The notes beneath the pieces are model-generated. The model did no database searches and was not told the DNA's origin. It saw only the letters and a list, made by a program, of their open reading frames with translations. Both the position numbers and the translations under genes were made by a program. Positions 50,518-62,369 of a DNA stretch of 64,000 nucleotides are shown here, piece after piece (positions within the stretch are counted from its first letter, which is position 1; each line of letters opens with the position of its first letter). The DNA comes from Populus alba (lineage: Eukaryota; Streptophyta; Magnoliopsida; Malpighiales; Salicaceae), in NCBI RefSeq assembly GCF_005239225.2, contig NC_133302.1:12867991-12931990 (forward strand), in the 5' to 3' direction.

Positions 50518-51017
50518 NNNNNNNNNNNNNNNNNNNNNNNNNNNNNNNNNNNNNNNNNNNNNNNNNNNNNNNNNNNNNNNNNNNNNNNNNNNNNNNNNNN
50601 NNNNNNNNNNNNNNNNNNNNNNNNNNNNNNNNNNNNNNNNNNNNNNNNNNNNNNNNNNNNNNNNNNNNNNNNNNNNNNNNNNNNNNNNNNNNNNNNNNNN
50701 NNNNNNNNNNNNNNNNNNNNNNNNNNNNNNNNNNNNNNNNNNNNNNNNNNNNNNNNNNNNNNNNNNNNNNNNNNNNNNNNNNNNNNNNNNNNNNNNNNNN
50801 NNNNNNNNNNNNNNNNNNNNNNNNNNNNNNNNNNNNNNNNNNNNNNNNNNNNNNNNNNNNNNNNNNNNNNNNNNNNNNNNNNNNNNNNNNNNNNNNNNNN
50901 NNNNNNNNNNNNNNNNNNNNNNNNNNNNNNNNNNNNNNNNNNNNNNNNNNNNNNNNNNNNNNNNNNNNNNNNNNNNNNNNNNNNNNNNNNNNNNNNNNNN
51001 NNNNNNNNNNNNNNNNN
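50518..51017. other. Assembly gap, 500 N
   Basis: A run of exactly 500 N, which is usually a placeholder of unknown true size. It lies inside the third repeat copy and 400 bp before a truncated resistance-gene relic. Both tandem repeats and resistance-gene clusters commonly collapse in assemblies. Confidence 0.99.
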
Positions 51018-51078
51018 AGATAACAACATTCAAATGTGTCTTAAACACACACACACAAGTCAATTCAATCAACATTTC

Positions 51079-51300
51079 TTAAACCTTGATCTTAAAGACA
51101 GAGCCTTGAAGCGGTGATTTCACCGACTTGCTCGTGCGTGTGTGTCTGCGCTCTTTTGTTTCACAAATACAGAGACCATTCACTGCTCCTCTAATGATCA
51201 ACACTATGCTGTGCAATATCATGGCGATTGCTATTTCTCTAAACCTGATCCTTCTCGTTTTTATTGTGTGATTATATAAAAAAAAAAAAAACCAAGTCAC
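51079..51300 (-). other. Unrecognised 73-codon reading frame, GC-richer than its surroundings
   Basis: The C-terminal part (ETKERRHTRTSKSVKSPLQ) is basic and its codons are less A/T-rich than neighbouring DNA, which could mark a terminal exon. The N-terminal part is low-complexity (MTWFFFFLYN) and probably not coding. On the plus strand the same DNA holds a short hydrophobic frame. I do not recognise a family and see no splice partner; the gap lies just downstream. It may be a gene fragment or chance. Confidence 0.15.
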
Positions 51301-51417
51301 GAGGTGTTTTTACTGTGCAATGTGCACTCTCTAGCAAATTATTGTAGCTTGGAATAGTTTACTTTTAAATAATTTGAACTTTTTTTCAACATTGAGTCTT
51401 TTGAGGTCAAATTAGTA

Positions 51418-53761
51418 CCCTGAAATTGAAAGGGCATTGAGAATTAGTTACGATGGGTTGGATTCAGAACAAAAATTCATATTTCGTGACATAGCACTTT
51501 TCTTCATAGGATGGGAATCTCGCAATGAAACAAGAATATTAGATTGCTTATATGGCCGGTCTGTGATTTTTGATATACGCAAGCTCATTGATAAGTGTCT
51601 CATAACTAACAATATTTTTAAAAGGCTAGAAATGCATGATTTACTACGAGAAATGGCATTTAACATTGTTCGTGCAGAATCTGATTTTCCTGGCGAACGT
51701 AGCAGGTTATGTCATCCTCGTGATGTCGTTCAAGTATTGGAGGAAAATAAGGTTAAAGCTACAGCCATTAACTGTCGTTCATGTATTTGCTCAGAAGTTG
51801 ATGTGTTTGAGTAGATTGTATTATTGTTTCTTTTTTCTTTATTCTTGTTTAACAAGGAAATCAATTAAAAATTAAAGGCATATCTTTGGACCGGTTACCG
51901 AGACACATACACTTGAAATCTGATGCCTTCGCAATGATGGATGGTCTTAGATTTCTCAATTTCTATGGTCGTCATTACTCCCAAGAAGATAAAATGCACC
52001 TTCTTCCTACTGGCCTCGAATATCTTCCTAATGAGCTGAGATATTTGCAATGGATTGGATTCCCTTCGCAATCTTTTCGTGCTGAACACCTTGTCGAGCT
52101 TCACCTAAGCAAAAGCAAGCTTGTAAAACTTTGGACAGGAGTAAAGGTATGATTTAATTGCTACAGATGATGATCAGAAATATGAAGTTGGAGGTGCTAA
52201 CTTTCTAATTATGCCTTTTTCTGTTGACAGGATGTTGGAAATTTAAGAACAATTGACCTATCTGACTCTCCATATTTGACGGAATTGCCAGATCTATCAA
52301 TGGCAAAAAATTTACAGTGTTTAAGACTTGCGTACTATTCAAGTTTAACCGAGGTTCCGTCATCTCTTCAATATCTTGACAAGCTGGAAGTAATTGATCT
52401 CATTGGTTGCTATAATCTTAGAAGTTTTCCCATGCTTGATTCAAAGGTTCTCAGCATACTTTTTATAAGTCGGTGCCTAGATGTGACCACGTGTCCAATG
52501 ATTTCACAAAATATGGTATGGTTATGGTTGGAACAAACTTCCATCAAAGAAGTTCCACAGTCAGTTGCTGGCCGGTTGGAACATCTTAATCTAGATGGTT
52601 GCTCAAAGATGACCAAGTTTCCGGAGAATTTAGAGGATATAGTAGAATTAAATCTAAGGGGACTGCTATTAAAGAGGTGCCCTCATCAATCCAGTTTCTC
52701 ACAAGACTCAAAACGTTGGATATGAGTGGTTGCTCAGAACTTGAGAGCCTCCCAGAAATCACAGTGCCTATGAAATCTTTGCAGCATCTTGACTTGAGTA
52801 AGACAGGCATTAAAGAGATACCCTCATCATTAATGAAGTATATGATATCTTTGAAGACTCTATATTTAGATGTAACGCCTATTAAAGAGCTACCCTTGTC
52901 AATCAAAGATATGGTATGTTTGCGCTCTCTGTCTTTGAGTGGAACGCCTATTAAAGCTTTACCTGAGCTCCCCCCTTCGCTGAGGTGGCTATATACACGT
53001 GACTGTGCATCACTAGAAACGGCGATATCAATCATAAATATCGGGAGATTATGGGATGGATTGAATTTTACAAATTGCTTCAAATTGGATCAGAAACCAC
53101 TGGTAGCAGCAATGCATTTGAAAATTCAGGTATCTCTCTAAACCCCCTTGTCTTTCTTTCTTCTCTCTTTCTTGCTTGCTTCATCACATTTTCGAAATGT
53201 GACTCTTGTGTTACAGTCCGGAGAGGAGATCCCATATGGCGGTATTCGAATGGTTCTACCGGGGAGTGAAATTCCAGAATGGTTCGGTGACAAAGGAATT
53301 GGATCTTCACTCACCATACAGTTGCCCTCAAATTGTCATCAGCTCAAGGGAATTGCTTTCTGCCTTGTCTTTCTACTCCCTCTCTCCCATGACATGCCTA
53401 TTTCTGTGTTCAGTGGTTGTTCTGATGTTGGTGTCAATTATGATTACCAAGTTACGAGTAAAAACGGTGAGCATAATGGTGATGATAAAGTCCTCTGCAA
53501 TTCCCAGAAAAACTTTCTATCAATGCACTTGAGGACATGTGACTCAGATCACATGATTCTACGCTACGAGCTCAAATTGGTAAATGAATTGCATTTAAAT
53601 TCTACGGGTGGAGAAATAGTGATCAGAGCCGAAGGCTTGTCGAGTTGAAAAGCTGTGGGGTGTATCTGCACTTTGATGAAAATCTACCGGCGGACAAAAA
53701 AGTTTCAAAAGAAAATTTTGCGAGATATAAAAAAATTGAAAAGGGAGAGAGAGTTATGTAG
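51418..53761 (+). pseudogene. TIR-NBS-LRR resistance-gene relic: end of NB-ARC, LRRs and C-terminal domain
   Basis: Intact relatives are intracellular immune receptors. Here homology starts abruptly within NB-ARC (ERALRISYDGLDSEQKFIF), so the TIR domain, P-loop and kinase-2 parts are missing; stop codons lie just upstream. Exon A (51418-51751) covers the winged-helix part with the MHD-type motif MHDLLREMAFNIVRAE. Exon B (51857-52146) starts the LRRs (LPNELRYLQWIGFPSQSF). Exon C (52231-53129) holds many LRRs (LEHLNLDGCSKMTKFPENL, IKELPLSIKDM). Exon D (53217-53761) is the post-LRR C-JID-like domain (GGIRMVLPGSEIPEWF). A missing base near 52657 shifts the LRR frame, and another shift near 53643-53648 creates an early TGA; the old frame resumes as CGVYLHFDENLPADKK and ends at 53761. 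The exon A donor is one base off the phase needed by exon B. Confidence 0.88.
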
Positions 53762-54404
53762 TTACTGCAAATTGTTCTTCAATTATTACTTGGTTTTCAA
53801 GATAGCTGTAAATATTGTTCTTCCCTTGCAACTGACTAACGAACTAACTTTCTGTTATTCAACTAATTCCGTAACTAACTATAACAACAATCTAGCGCAT
53901 TTATTCTTGCACATGCAGAATACTATAGTCATGTTTTGGATCTTTGATTACCATTTACTAACCAAATTACATAAACTAACAACACAACACAATAAAACAG
54001 TAAGTATTCAAGATTTTTATTATTGTATATTTATAACTCTTTAAATAAACTCAAAATTAGCCTAAACAAACTCAAAACTAAGAAATATGAAAATAAAAAT
54101 GAAGAATAACAAAATTAGCTCAGACAACATTTCTTTTAATCTAATTTAGAAAAATTCTAGATCTCAGCTCATTATAAATAAACTAAAAAATTCTAGATTA
54201 TAACTAACCAACCTCATTTTAAAACTAATTCCTCAACTAATTTAGAAGAATTCGATCGTGTTTACCAGATAAGTTATGAGTGTGTTTATCAGATTGATTA
54301 CTTGCCACAACCTAGACCTCTTCTTAAATTTAGCCAAGTGATCTTAGATTTAATGTCGCCTCCAATAATTATAAACCACACTCCAATAAATGCCGCCTTG
54401 ATGC
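53762..54404. other. Spacer between two gene relics
   Basis: About 640 bp of A/T-rich sequence with no gene seen. It separates the plus-strand resistance-gene relic from the minus-strand rhodanese-like relic, which are convergent. Confidence 0.55.
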
Positions 54405-56193
54405 CTATGCTTCTGAAATATCTACTTTCTCATTTAATGGAGTCACTGATTCAGGTGATGGATCGGAACTTCAGTTTCAGATGGTTGGGATTCATGCTTT
54501 GTAGCAGCTTGCAGCACCCGGTTTTGAACATCTGAAGGTGAAGGTGATGTAGGTAAACCAATGCGGTTGTTTTCCAGTTTTCCTGCTGCCCATGAAAATG
54601 CCTGGACTCCAAGTCTAACAGGAGAGAGCAAATGCCTTCAAAGAAGCATTTGAAATCATAGTTAATCAAGATCTCAAAAAGCTAAAAACTTGGTTAAATA
54701 ACTTCTAAATGTCTGGTGGAGGTTGGGAAATATGAACCTTGATAATATCATAGGCAATTTGGTTATCAACACGACTCAGACTTATGACATGATCAGAATA
54801 TGGTCAAGAACCAAGTGTTGAAAGAACACTTAGACACAAGAGAGAATTGCTATATTTAAATTTTTCCGTGCCCTTTACTGTGCAAACACCAAGGTTCATT
54901 TTTTAATAAAACTCATCGTCCCAGTAAACATCTCATTTGCTAAATAATTGTTGTACTAACATATGACAACTATCTATCTAACATGATACTAGGTGTGTCT
55001 TATATAATTCATTGAGTATGAATAAACATAGACTTGATTTTAGTCCTGGTTTCCATTATGATTTACAAAATTGTGCCAATTAAACCATAAATACACTAAG
55101 GACAAAAGATTTCTGGAGTGGGTTATACCTCACACAAATCTCCAGGGCCATTGTAAGAAGCAACCCGCTAATAAATAGTCTAGCGGAGTGTGAGAAACCA
55201 ATAATTAGAGAAACTCAAGATTCACCTAACTAAATTTAGCAATGACATAAACATTTCCCTAGGACACATGCAAAATAGACAAAGGGAATCTAGCTTAATG
55301 GTCGTATACATGCTATTTTTACAGAATACATCAAAGGATCTGAGTACTAATACAATATCAGAATGTGTGAAGTTTGTTTTAACCATTATCAGCTTAGAAA
55401 TCAATATCTATGTGTGTGTGAAAGAAACATTAACCAGAGCACTATAACAAATAAAATTATACAATACACAAGTGCTTGCACTTGTGAAGGTCTGATATCT
55501 TCTAGAATTGCTTCAGCCTCCTGAAATGATGCCAAGCTTTCACAACTCACAAGAATATTGTGAAAATCTTCGATTTTGCACAAGAAAATCAAGCACTTCC
55601 AGAAAATACTTCTAATTATAATTTTCAATCCATGAAAAGAATAGCACTGATTGACAAAGCATATTGAATGTAAATGCTACACAACCAAATGGTCTTATCA
55701 ACAAGAAAAATCTTGATTAAAATGTGAAGGTTGTTGATTTGTATGAAGGAGAACAACCTTCCTCCTAGATTGTAAAATGATCCAACAAGTCAGCTTGTTG
55801 TATATATCAAAATAACTTTCTGAGTTGTAATGAATCATATCAACTTGTTTGATTGAATGTTTCAAAACGTTTATGTAGACTTGGGCTCAGATACTTGGGA
55901 GACAACCTCTTGTTGATTTCTTACTACATTATCTGCACAACAACTTCAAGAGTTCTATAATCAGTTGCACCCAACATGTCGGAAAATTTACTAAACTATA
56001 GTTTGACTAAGAATCACTTCTCCAACTGAATTCCATTCGATTCAATCTGGTGCACCAAATAAATAATTCAATCAGAAACAAAAGTCTTTAACAAGAGATG
56101 CCAATTCTAACACCATTAGATTGCATAAAGACAAAGTAATCATTTTTCTCAAGAATCAACACCTGGATACTGTGCATAATTTCATTTCATAAA

Positions 56194-56518
56194 TCTGTGC
56201 ACCGTCATGCTTCGAAACATACACAATTCCTATGGCCTGCATACCCAGTTTACGATAACCCATCAATTACATATATACAAACACTCAGGATGCACATGTT
56301 CATACAAGTGTGATTGCACATAGCACGCTCTTTTTATTTGTTTTTGAAATCTCTCTCTCTCTCTGTGCACCGTCATGCTTCAAAATATACACAATTCCTA
56401 TGGCCTGCATACCCAGTTTATGGTAGCCCATCAATTACATATATACAAACACTCATGATGAACATGTTCGTACGAGTGTGATTGCACATAACACACTCTT
56501 TTTATTTGTTTTTGAAAT
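56194..56518. repeat. 157-bp tandem duplication (period 168 bp) in an intron of the relic
   Basis: Copies at 56194-56350 and 56362-56518 both run from TCTGTGCACCGTCATGCTTC to TTTTTATTTGTTTTTGAAAT, differing at only a few positions. A (CT)n tract separates them. It lies between two exons of the rhodanese-like relic. Confidence 0.88.
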
Positions 56519-59500
56519 AAGTCTGTCCATGTAAATTTACACACGCACTGCACATACACAAGTACATCTCATATGCCTCTGTGTGTGCATGTTGTTCTGT
56601 GCTATGTGGATACCATTTTGATAGCATCCATTGGGCACCAATGTGCACCCAGCAAAGAAATTTCACTCTTCCCATGTGTTTTTGAAATAAATGTCAAATT
56701 AATCAACTCTCTAGGTTTATCTCAGCTGGCTGAATATACTATTGCATAATCTACAACTTGTCATTTTCCACACATATACTTTGAGTTGATCAATGGCTTT
56801 CGGTAAATAGAATTTTGTATTTCTAGAAATTTATACTAGTTAAGAGAATATGCAAGTCATGCAATAACCTTACCTCATTAAGTATGGTTAGCACAGTCTC
56901 AGGTTTGAGCTCCTTGGCTTGGATACCTTGCTTTACCCAAGAATGGAAGCCACCTTGGACCAAGTATGGTCTCTGTCACATAAAAATGCAAACAAACAAT
57001 TAGCAATATGATACAATAGGTTGTGGTTCTAGATTAACAATAGATTCACTTGGCAGTTCAAATTTTCTTATAATGCAGGTCACAAGGTTTAATTCTGCAA
57101 AATTCTACTATCTTCTCTATCTAAATTATATGATTAGTCCAGGAATGAACCATGATATCATCTAGAATTCATGCATTTAACTTGTTTCTCTGCAAGCCAT
57201 TTACACAACAATACAGCCCAGCAATCTATGGAGTGAAATAAGAGAATATTGAAATTGATTAATACATTGCAACTTTCCATTCAAGCAAGGTAAAGACTTT
57301 TTTTTTTTTGAGAGAGATATTTTAAGGACATAATTTAGATGCAATACTAATGTGCTTTCTGGATTATACCACTTGAGAACAACAGGAATAAAAATTGGGT
57401 TCTATTTATAGCATTTATACGACAGAAAAAGCATGCATAAGGAGTAACAGTTTTTTACTTAACAACATTGTAAATGCACAAAAGACATTAATGTACTCTT
57501 CCCAAATCTGGTTAATATGGATATTGTTATTTGTTTCTAAAGTTACTGATACTGAAAAACTCTCAGAAATGTTTTTTAACCCGAAGAAACTTGACTAAGG
57601 GAGAGTGGATAAATTCATTTTGCTCTTCTAGTTCCATGATGAATTAGTTGTTTAGGCTTTTATGTGAAAAAAAAAATCTTAGAGATTCCAAATACTTACC
57701 TTAACCCTAAACTTTCTTAAGGATCTAGCGATGCCTATAGAATAAGAACCATCAGCATCCATAACTATTACCTTGTACCTGTCCTACAAGTATAAGAAAA
57801 AAAAAATCTCTGAGACAATGTTCCTACTTCAGGATTTAAACATGGAACACTCAGGAGATTGTGATGTAGCAACTGTACTGCATATGGTAATACCAAAACA
57901 ATTTCTTGTCCTCAGAGGCCACTGATGCTAAAACACACAACATTGATTAAACCAAGCCCAAACCCCCCCCCCCCCGAGAATTTCCTTTCTTTCTTGCACT
58001 ACTCAGAATTCTCATTTTTTTTAATGTCTCGAAGCAATGACGGCATGCATAAAAGCTTCCTTACTGGGCCATCAACCTGAATAAAGTTGAAGAATATAGG
58101 ACAGAGTTATGAAAAAGGGATACAGCCAAGCTCCAATTCTTGTTTTATTTTTTTATTGTTGGTTCAAAGAGTTATTTGACATTTAGAAACAAAGTAATTG
58201 TTCTAAACTATCATCCTCATACCAAATAGCAATAACTCTCCACTCAAAGCTTTTGAATAGTATTATCAAATAAAACCAACCTTTGGTAGAGTTACACTTG
58301 CATAACGAAACCGAGCGGCTCGCCTAAGATCAGGAATGCCATCTCTTTCTCTGAGAACCTTCATATAAACAATGTCCACCAAGTTCAATGCCAAGTTAAG
58401 GGGAAAAAAAGGAAATTAATGAGGGTTCCAGATTTGAGATTTTTTTACTGTGATGTAAAAGAAATGGGGTAGAAATGTGGATGGTAAGTAATATTTCCTA
58501 GTGAAAAAAAATTAAATATTGAAAATATGAAATGGGGTAGCTAAAAGATGGAATGTATTAATGAACAGAGTTGGAAAAACAGTACAGACCCTTCAGTAAA
58601 TGTCCGAGCAGTCAGCTTTAGTGTCTCTCATTGAGATACTAGAATTTCTAATAAAAGAAACTTAAGAACATAAAAGGCCAAAAAATTTACTCTCTTGCCT
58701 CAGGCCGGACTTCAATAAAAATGGCATCTTCCTTCCCTGCCAAGAGCTCCAAAGTTAATTGCAGAGACAAATCTCCAGAGTAACCATCATATACCCATAC
58801 CTTATAAAAACCCCTGCACAAATCTGATAGAAAACTTAAGCTTCCCATGTAATGCAGATTAAATAAACAAATCCTTTATGCACAAAAGGACATCTATACC
58901 ATAAAGTGGTAGAGGTTCCAAGGAAAAGAACAAAAGGCACAACTGGATCATTTGGATCCAAGCCAAGACTTTTCTCCAGCCCCTCAATAGCAATGTAAAC
59001 CTGCTTAAGGTGTAAAAGCAGGTTTAGGAAATTCAGCTTTGGTTTTCGATCATAAATTAGTTAGATCATCACATAATTAAGCAGTGTAATAGAGATGGAT
59101 GCAATTGAGTTTTCAACTAAAAGTCCTGTAAGCTGAAAGCAGTGACTGATGTCTCCAACAAAAAGATTTCTAAAATAATCCAAATATATCTTTGCAGGAG
59201 ATTTTTTAAAAAAATCCATACAATTAAACGAGAGTACAACGGCCATCAAATTAAAACGTGTCAAGCATAATGTACTTGTTGAAAAGTTACACCAATTAGC
59301 CTCAAAATCTCTGTTACCCTTTCTTCAGACAGATTCAGTGCACCCCTGATCTTTGGAGAAAGCAAATCCTTAGCAGGCCCATAAGAATAAAGAACAAAAG
59401 AAGCCCCTTTTGCTATAGATTCCTCCACTGCAATGATTGCAACTTTGAGCACATCAACAGAAGTGCCAGTAGCTTTTTGTATGGCTTCCCTCAAACCAGA

Positions 59501-59790
59501 TGAAAAGCTAGTCAATCTATCGCCAGCTAATTCTCCTATTTAATCAAAAGTAGAGAATACTTTACTCAAGGCACCATCTACTGCTTCTGAAGCACCTTCC
59601 TTATAGATGTTATTGAAGAACTAATTATGTCTAGTGAGCTTTGCACAACATTTCCTCCATTATTTACTGAAGTGTTGATGGAGTCCCTAACCTCGCCCAA
59701 AAAAATCATCAAAACTAGCCTCTGCACTAGATAATGAATCATTATCCATTTCCAGGGAATCAGATCCCAAACTGGGATTCTCTGGTGTCA

Positions 59791-59939
59791 TATCAATGGT
59801 TGATGTTATTTCAGGTTCCACAAATCATATTAAACTATCTGTATTATCAGCAAACTGGTCTGATATATATCAATAGTTGATGTTATTTCAGGTTCCACAA
59901 GTCATATTAAACTATCTGTATTATCAGCAAACTGGTCTG
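59791..59939. repeat. 77-bp tandem duplication in the long exon of the relic
   Basis: TATCAAT(G/A)GTTGATGTTA and the following sequence up to GCAAACTGGTCTG occur twice with a 77-bp period, with two or three differences. Because 77 is not a multiple of three and it carries a stop, it breaks the reading frame of the rhodanese-like gene. Confidence 0.88.
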
Positions 59940-60559
59940 CAGAGTTCAAAGGTCCTTCTTCAACATCAGATATGTTATAACTTTCTAAGAATTTCAGTTT
60001 ACCCCCTCCCATAGGGTGTGGGTGCAGTTCATCTATTGCTCCAACTGAAGAATCCCAATCCTTATAAAAGTTGCAATTAATGTTGCCTAGTTCATTTGGG
60101 CAAGAGTGATCATTAATGAAAGCAAAGCTTTCAATAAAATTAGAGTAGAAAGACTTTATATCTTGTGTTTTGAAGGAAATTCTTTGGTGATGTGTTATAT
60201 TTGACATTCCTAAAAGTATCATGTCTATGACATAACATCTGGACTCGAAATCCTTCGAGACTGAGCAAAATGGTTGCAGACCTCCATGGAATGTTATCTG
60301 CAGTAGTTGTGGTTTCAAATACATGAATGCAATTTTTGACAATAGAAATACTATGCCAGAGGTATATGAAGAAAGATGTGACATGATAGCACAAAACTTG
60401 GTGAATTGATAACCGATGTGCATGGAAGTTACTGCCTGCAAGGCTTCAATGAAAATTGTCAAATTATGTTCTTTAAAGGTGGACAAGGAATTTGTATATT
60501 GAAGAGTCTCATAGACCTCATGTCTTAATTTTATATTCTGATGTAAGTAATCAGATTAA

Positions 60560-60762
60560 GAGCATGTTTGATATTGCGGTAACGTTTTCTTTTAAAGTGT
60601 TTTTCGTTTGAAAACACATCAAAATAATATTTTTTTTATTTTTTAAAATATATTTTTGACATTAACATATTAAAACGGTCTAAAAACATTAAAAAAAAAT
60701 TAAAGCAAAAAGAAATTATATTTTTGGCAAACGATGTTTTGATAGCAATGCTAAACACGTTC
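60560..60762. mobile_element. Harbinger/Tourist-type MITE, 203 bp
   Basis: TAA flanks it at 60557-60559 and 60763-60765. The terminal inverted repeats are GAGCATGTTTGATATTGC and GAACGTGTTTAGCATTGC (reverse complement of the right end). The interior is A/T-rich with AACGGTCTAAAAACATT. The TAA duplication and short size fit a PIF/Harbinger-type MITE. It lies just upstream of the rhodanese-like relic. Confidence 0.8.
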
Positions 60763-60765
60763 TAA

Positions 60766-61984
60766 GCGGAGAGAAAATGCCATTATAATCAACTGAACAT
60801 GAGAAGGAAGTTGGTGCTAGGTAATCACACCCAGATGCTTAAACTACTAAACGGAGATGTACAAGCAGATTACTAGGTCATGCAAAACTTTATGTTAGAT
60901 TGTTAAGGGATTTACTCAGCATCCCTCTTATGTGTAGGCCTAGAAGGAAGGAGAAAGCTGCACTGGACTATGATACCATGCTAGAACATGAGAATCAATT
61001 CAAAACCTTCACTTAGGCATATAAGCTCTACATGATGTCATACTGACCTTTATGCTTAAACAGTTGAAGCTTAATTTATACCTTCATTCAAAACCTTCAC
61101 TTAGGCACCCTAGATTTTTCAACTCAAATACATCAAATATATTTTATAAAGAGGCAGACATGTCTAGTTACACCAATATTTTTATTTTTATTTTGATTTT
61201 TTGACACCAGAATATTTCTCTTTAGCGAAACTTCAATTATAGTCCCGCTTGTTCTCCACCTAATTAGAGGTCATGCATCTCCAAAACTAAGGGCATAGAT
61301 GAAATCCGAGGTACATGGATGATAGAAACATGGTAATAACATGAATTAAATTACAGTCTAGGAAGTGAAACTCACATGAGAATGAGAGTAACAACACTGA
61401 GTGGTAGAACAAACATGCAACATCTTTTGTTAACTCAATATAAACCTTATCAAAATCACCAGGCTTCTTTGTTCTGCATGAAAGTAAGACTTTAAAATTA
61501 AAATGCAGTTCAATCTCCAAATTTGCCCATGAAAAAAAGAGTAGTAATTAAACCAAGCTAAGTTGAATAAGGGTTATTTCCATTTCTGACAAGCAATCAA
61601 CTTATAAGAGGATTCCTAGAAATTCAAAAAAAATAAAGTAACCTCTTTCTCGAATAGTGAAAACAAATGCCACAAATGTGGATCACAACTACGAAAGACA
61701 AGTGAGAAATGGATCAAAATGAGCAAAACTGAACCATGACCGCTTCAATTCATTATACCAAGATGAACGCTCCTCAAGTTGGCTTCTAGAAACTCAAGCT
61801 TGAGCTCCATTTTTAAACAAAATCATGAAAAACAATGAACTCGTTCCACAAAACAACATATTCAAGTGTATAACTCACAAGTAAGTAAAACACACAAAGC
61901 TAAAACAAACCAAAACGAAGTGGATTCAGAACAAATGAACCAATTCCCCAACTGGTTCCTCACAATACAATCACTAACACCATG
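60766..61984. other. Spacer with an exon-like patch
   Basis: Mostly gene-free. On the minus strand a patch near 61435-61480 reads TCATGCAG/AAC then TKKPGDFDKVYIELTKDV, which looks more protein-like than its surroundings, and ATGGAGCTC near 61805 starts MELKLEFLEANLRSVHLG before a stop. I cannot assign either to a family. A piece near 61020-61100 repeats the words CAAAACCTTCACTTAGGCA twice. Confidence 0.25.
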
Positions 61985-62112
61985 ATACTACAAAAAGTGA
62001 TGTCCAAGTACAATGACACGATCAAAAGATTGATGTCTTCTCCCAAGTGCAGGAGCGGCAAGACCGGGGTCAAACCACAGAGAGGTTAATTGTATAAATT
62101 ATAAATAACTAG

Positions 62113-62316
62113 ACGACAACAACAACAACAACAACAATAATAACAACAAGAATAATAATAATAATAATAATACTCAGTACGTGACATTGTTATACCTGAG
62201 AATGATCTAAAAGATCGGGTCACATGTTTCCAGCATATATACTGAGTTTATGAAAAGATCAAAGAAATAAATTATATAATATAAACAGAATGTAAATAAT
62301 AATAATAATACTAATA

Positions 62317-62368
<52 letters not shown>

Positions 62369-62369
62369 G
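62113..62369. repeat. AAC/AAT trinucleotide microsatellites
   Basis: An (AAC)n-(AAT)n tract at about 62116-62172 and a longer (AAT)n tract, at its purest from about 62324 to 62368, with an interrupted (AAT)n lead-in from 62297. The translated leucine run on the minus strand is an artefact of this repeat. The tract would be highly polymorphic. Confidence 0.9.

Larger units (their letters stand above)
54405..60450 (-). pseudogene. Decayed rhodanese-like (sulfurtransferase-fold) plastid-type gene
   Basis: Exon pieces read 60450 to 59276, 59000-58900, 58814-58700, 58358-58281, a stub below 58076, 57783-57700, 56972-56874, 55520-55482 and about 54640-54405. The rhodanese region includes YKVWVYDGYSGDLSLQLTLE, RERDGIPDLRRAARFRYAS, KVIVMDADGSYSIGIARSLR and PYLVQGGFHSWVKQG. 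The C-terminus reads SPVRLGVQAFSWAAGKLENN and DVQNRVLQAATKHESQP. The long N-terminal exon resembles a stroma-facing region (TGTSVDVLKVAIIAVEESIA). Breaks: the likely start reads ATT at 60450, stop or frame breaks occur near 59910 and 59560-59720 (including TTTGATTAAATA), a 77-bp tandem duplication lies at 59791-59939, the exon after VDGPVRKL is cut short, a membrane exon between 55482 and 54640 is missing, and there is a frameshift near 54455. Exon 3 ends GAG/GCAAGA, a GC donor. The family is related to plant TROL/CaS-type rhodanese proteins. It kept its introns, so it arose by DNA duplication. Confidence 0.8.

Noticed and set aside
50434..51075. Long minus-strand frame made of unknown residues
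   Set aside because: It spans the 500-N gap and is only the absence of called stops.
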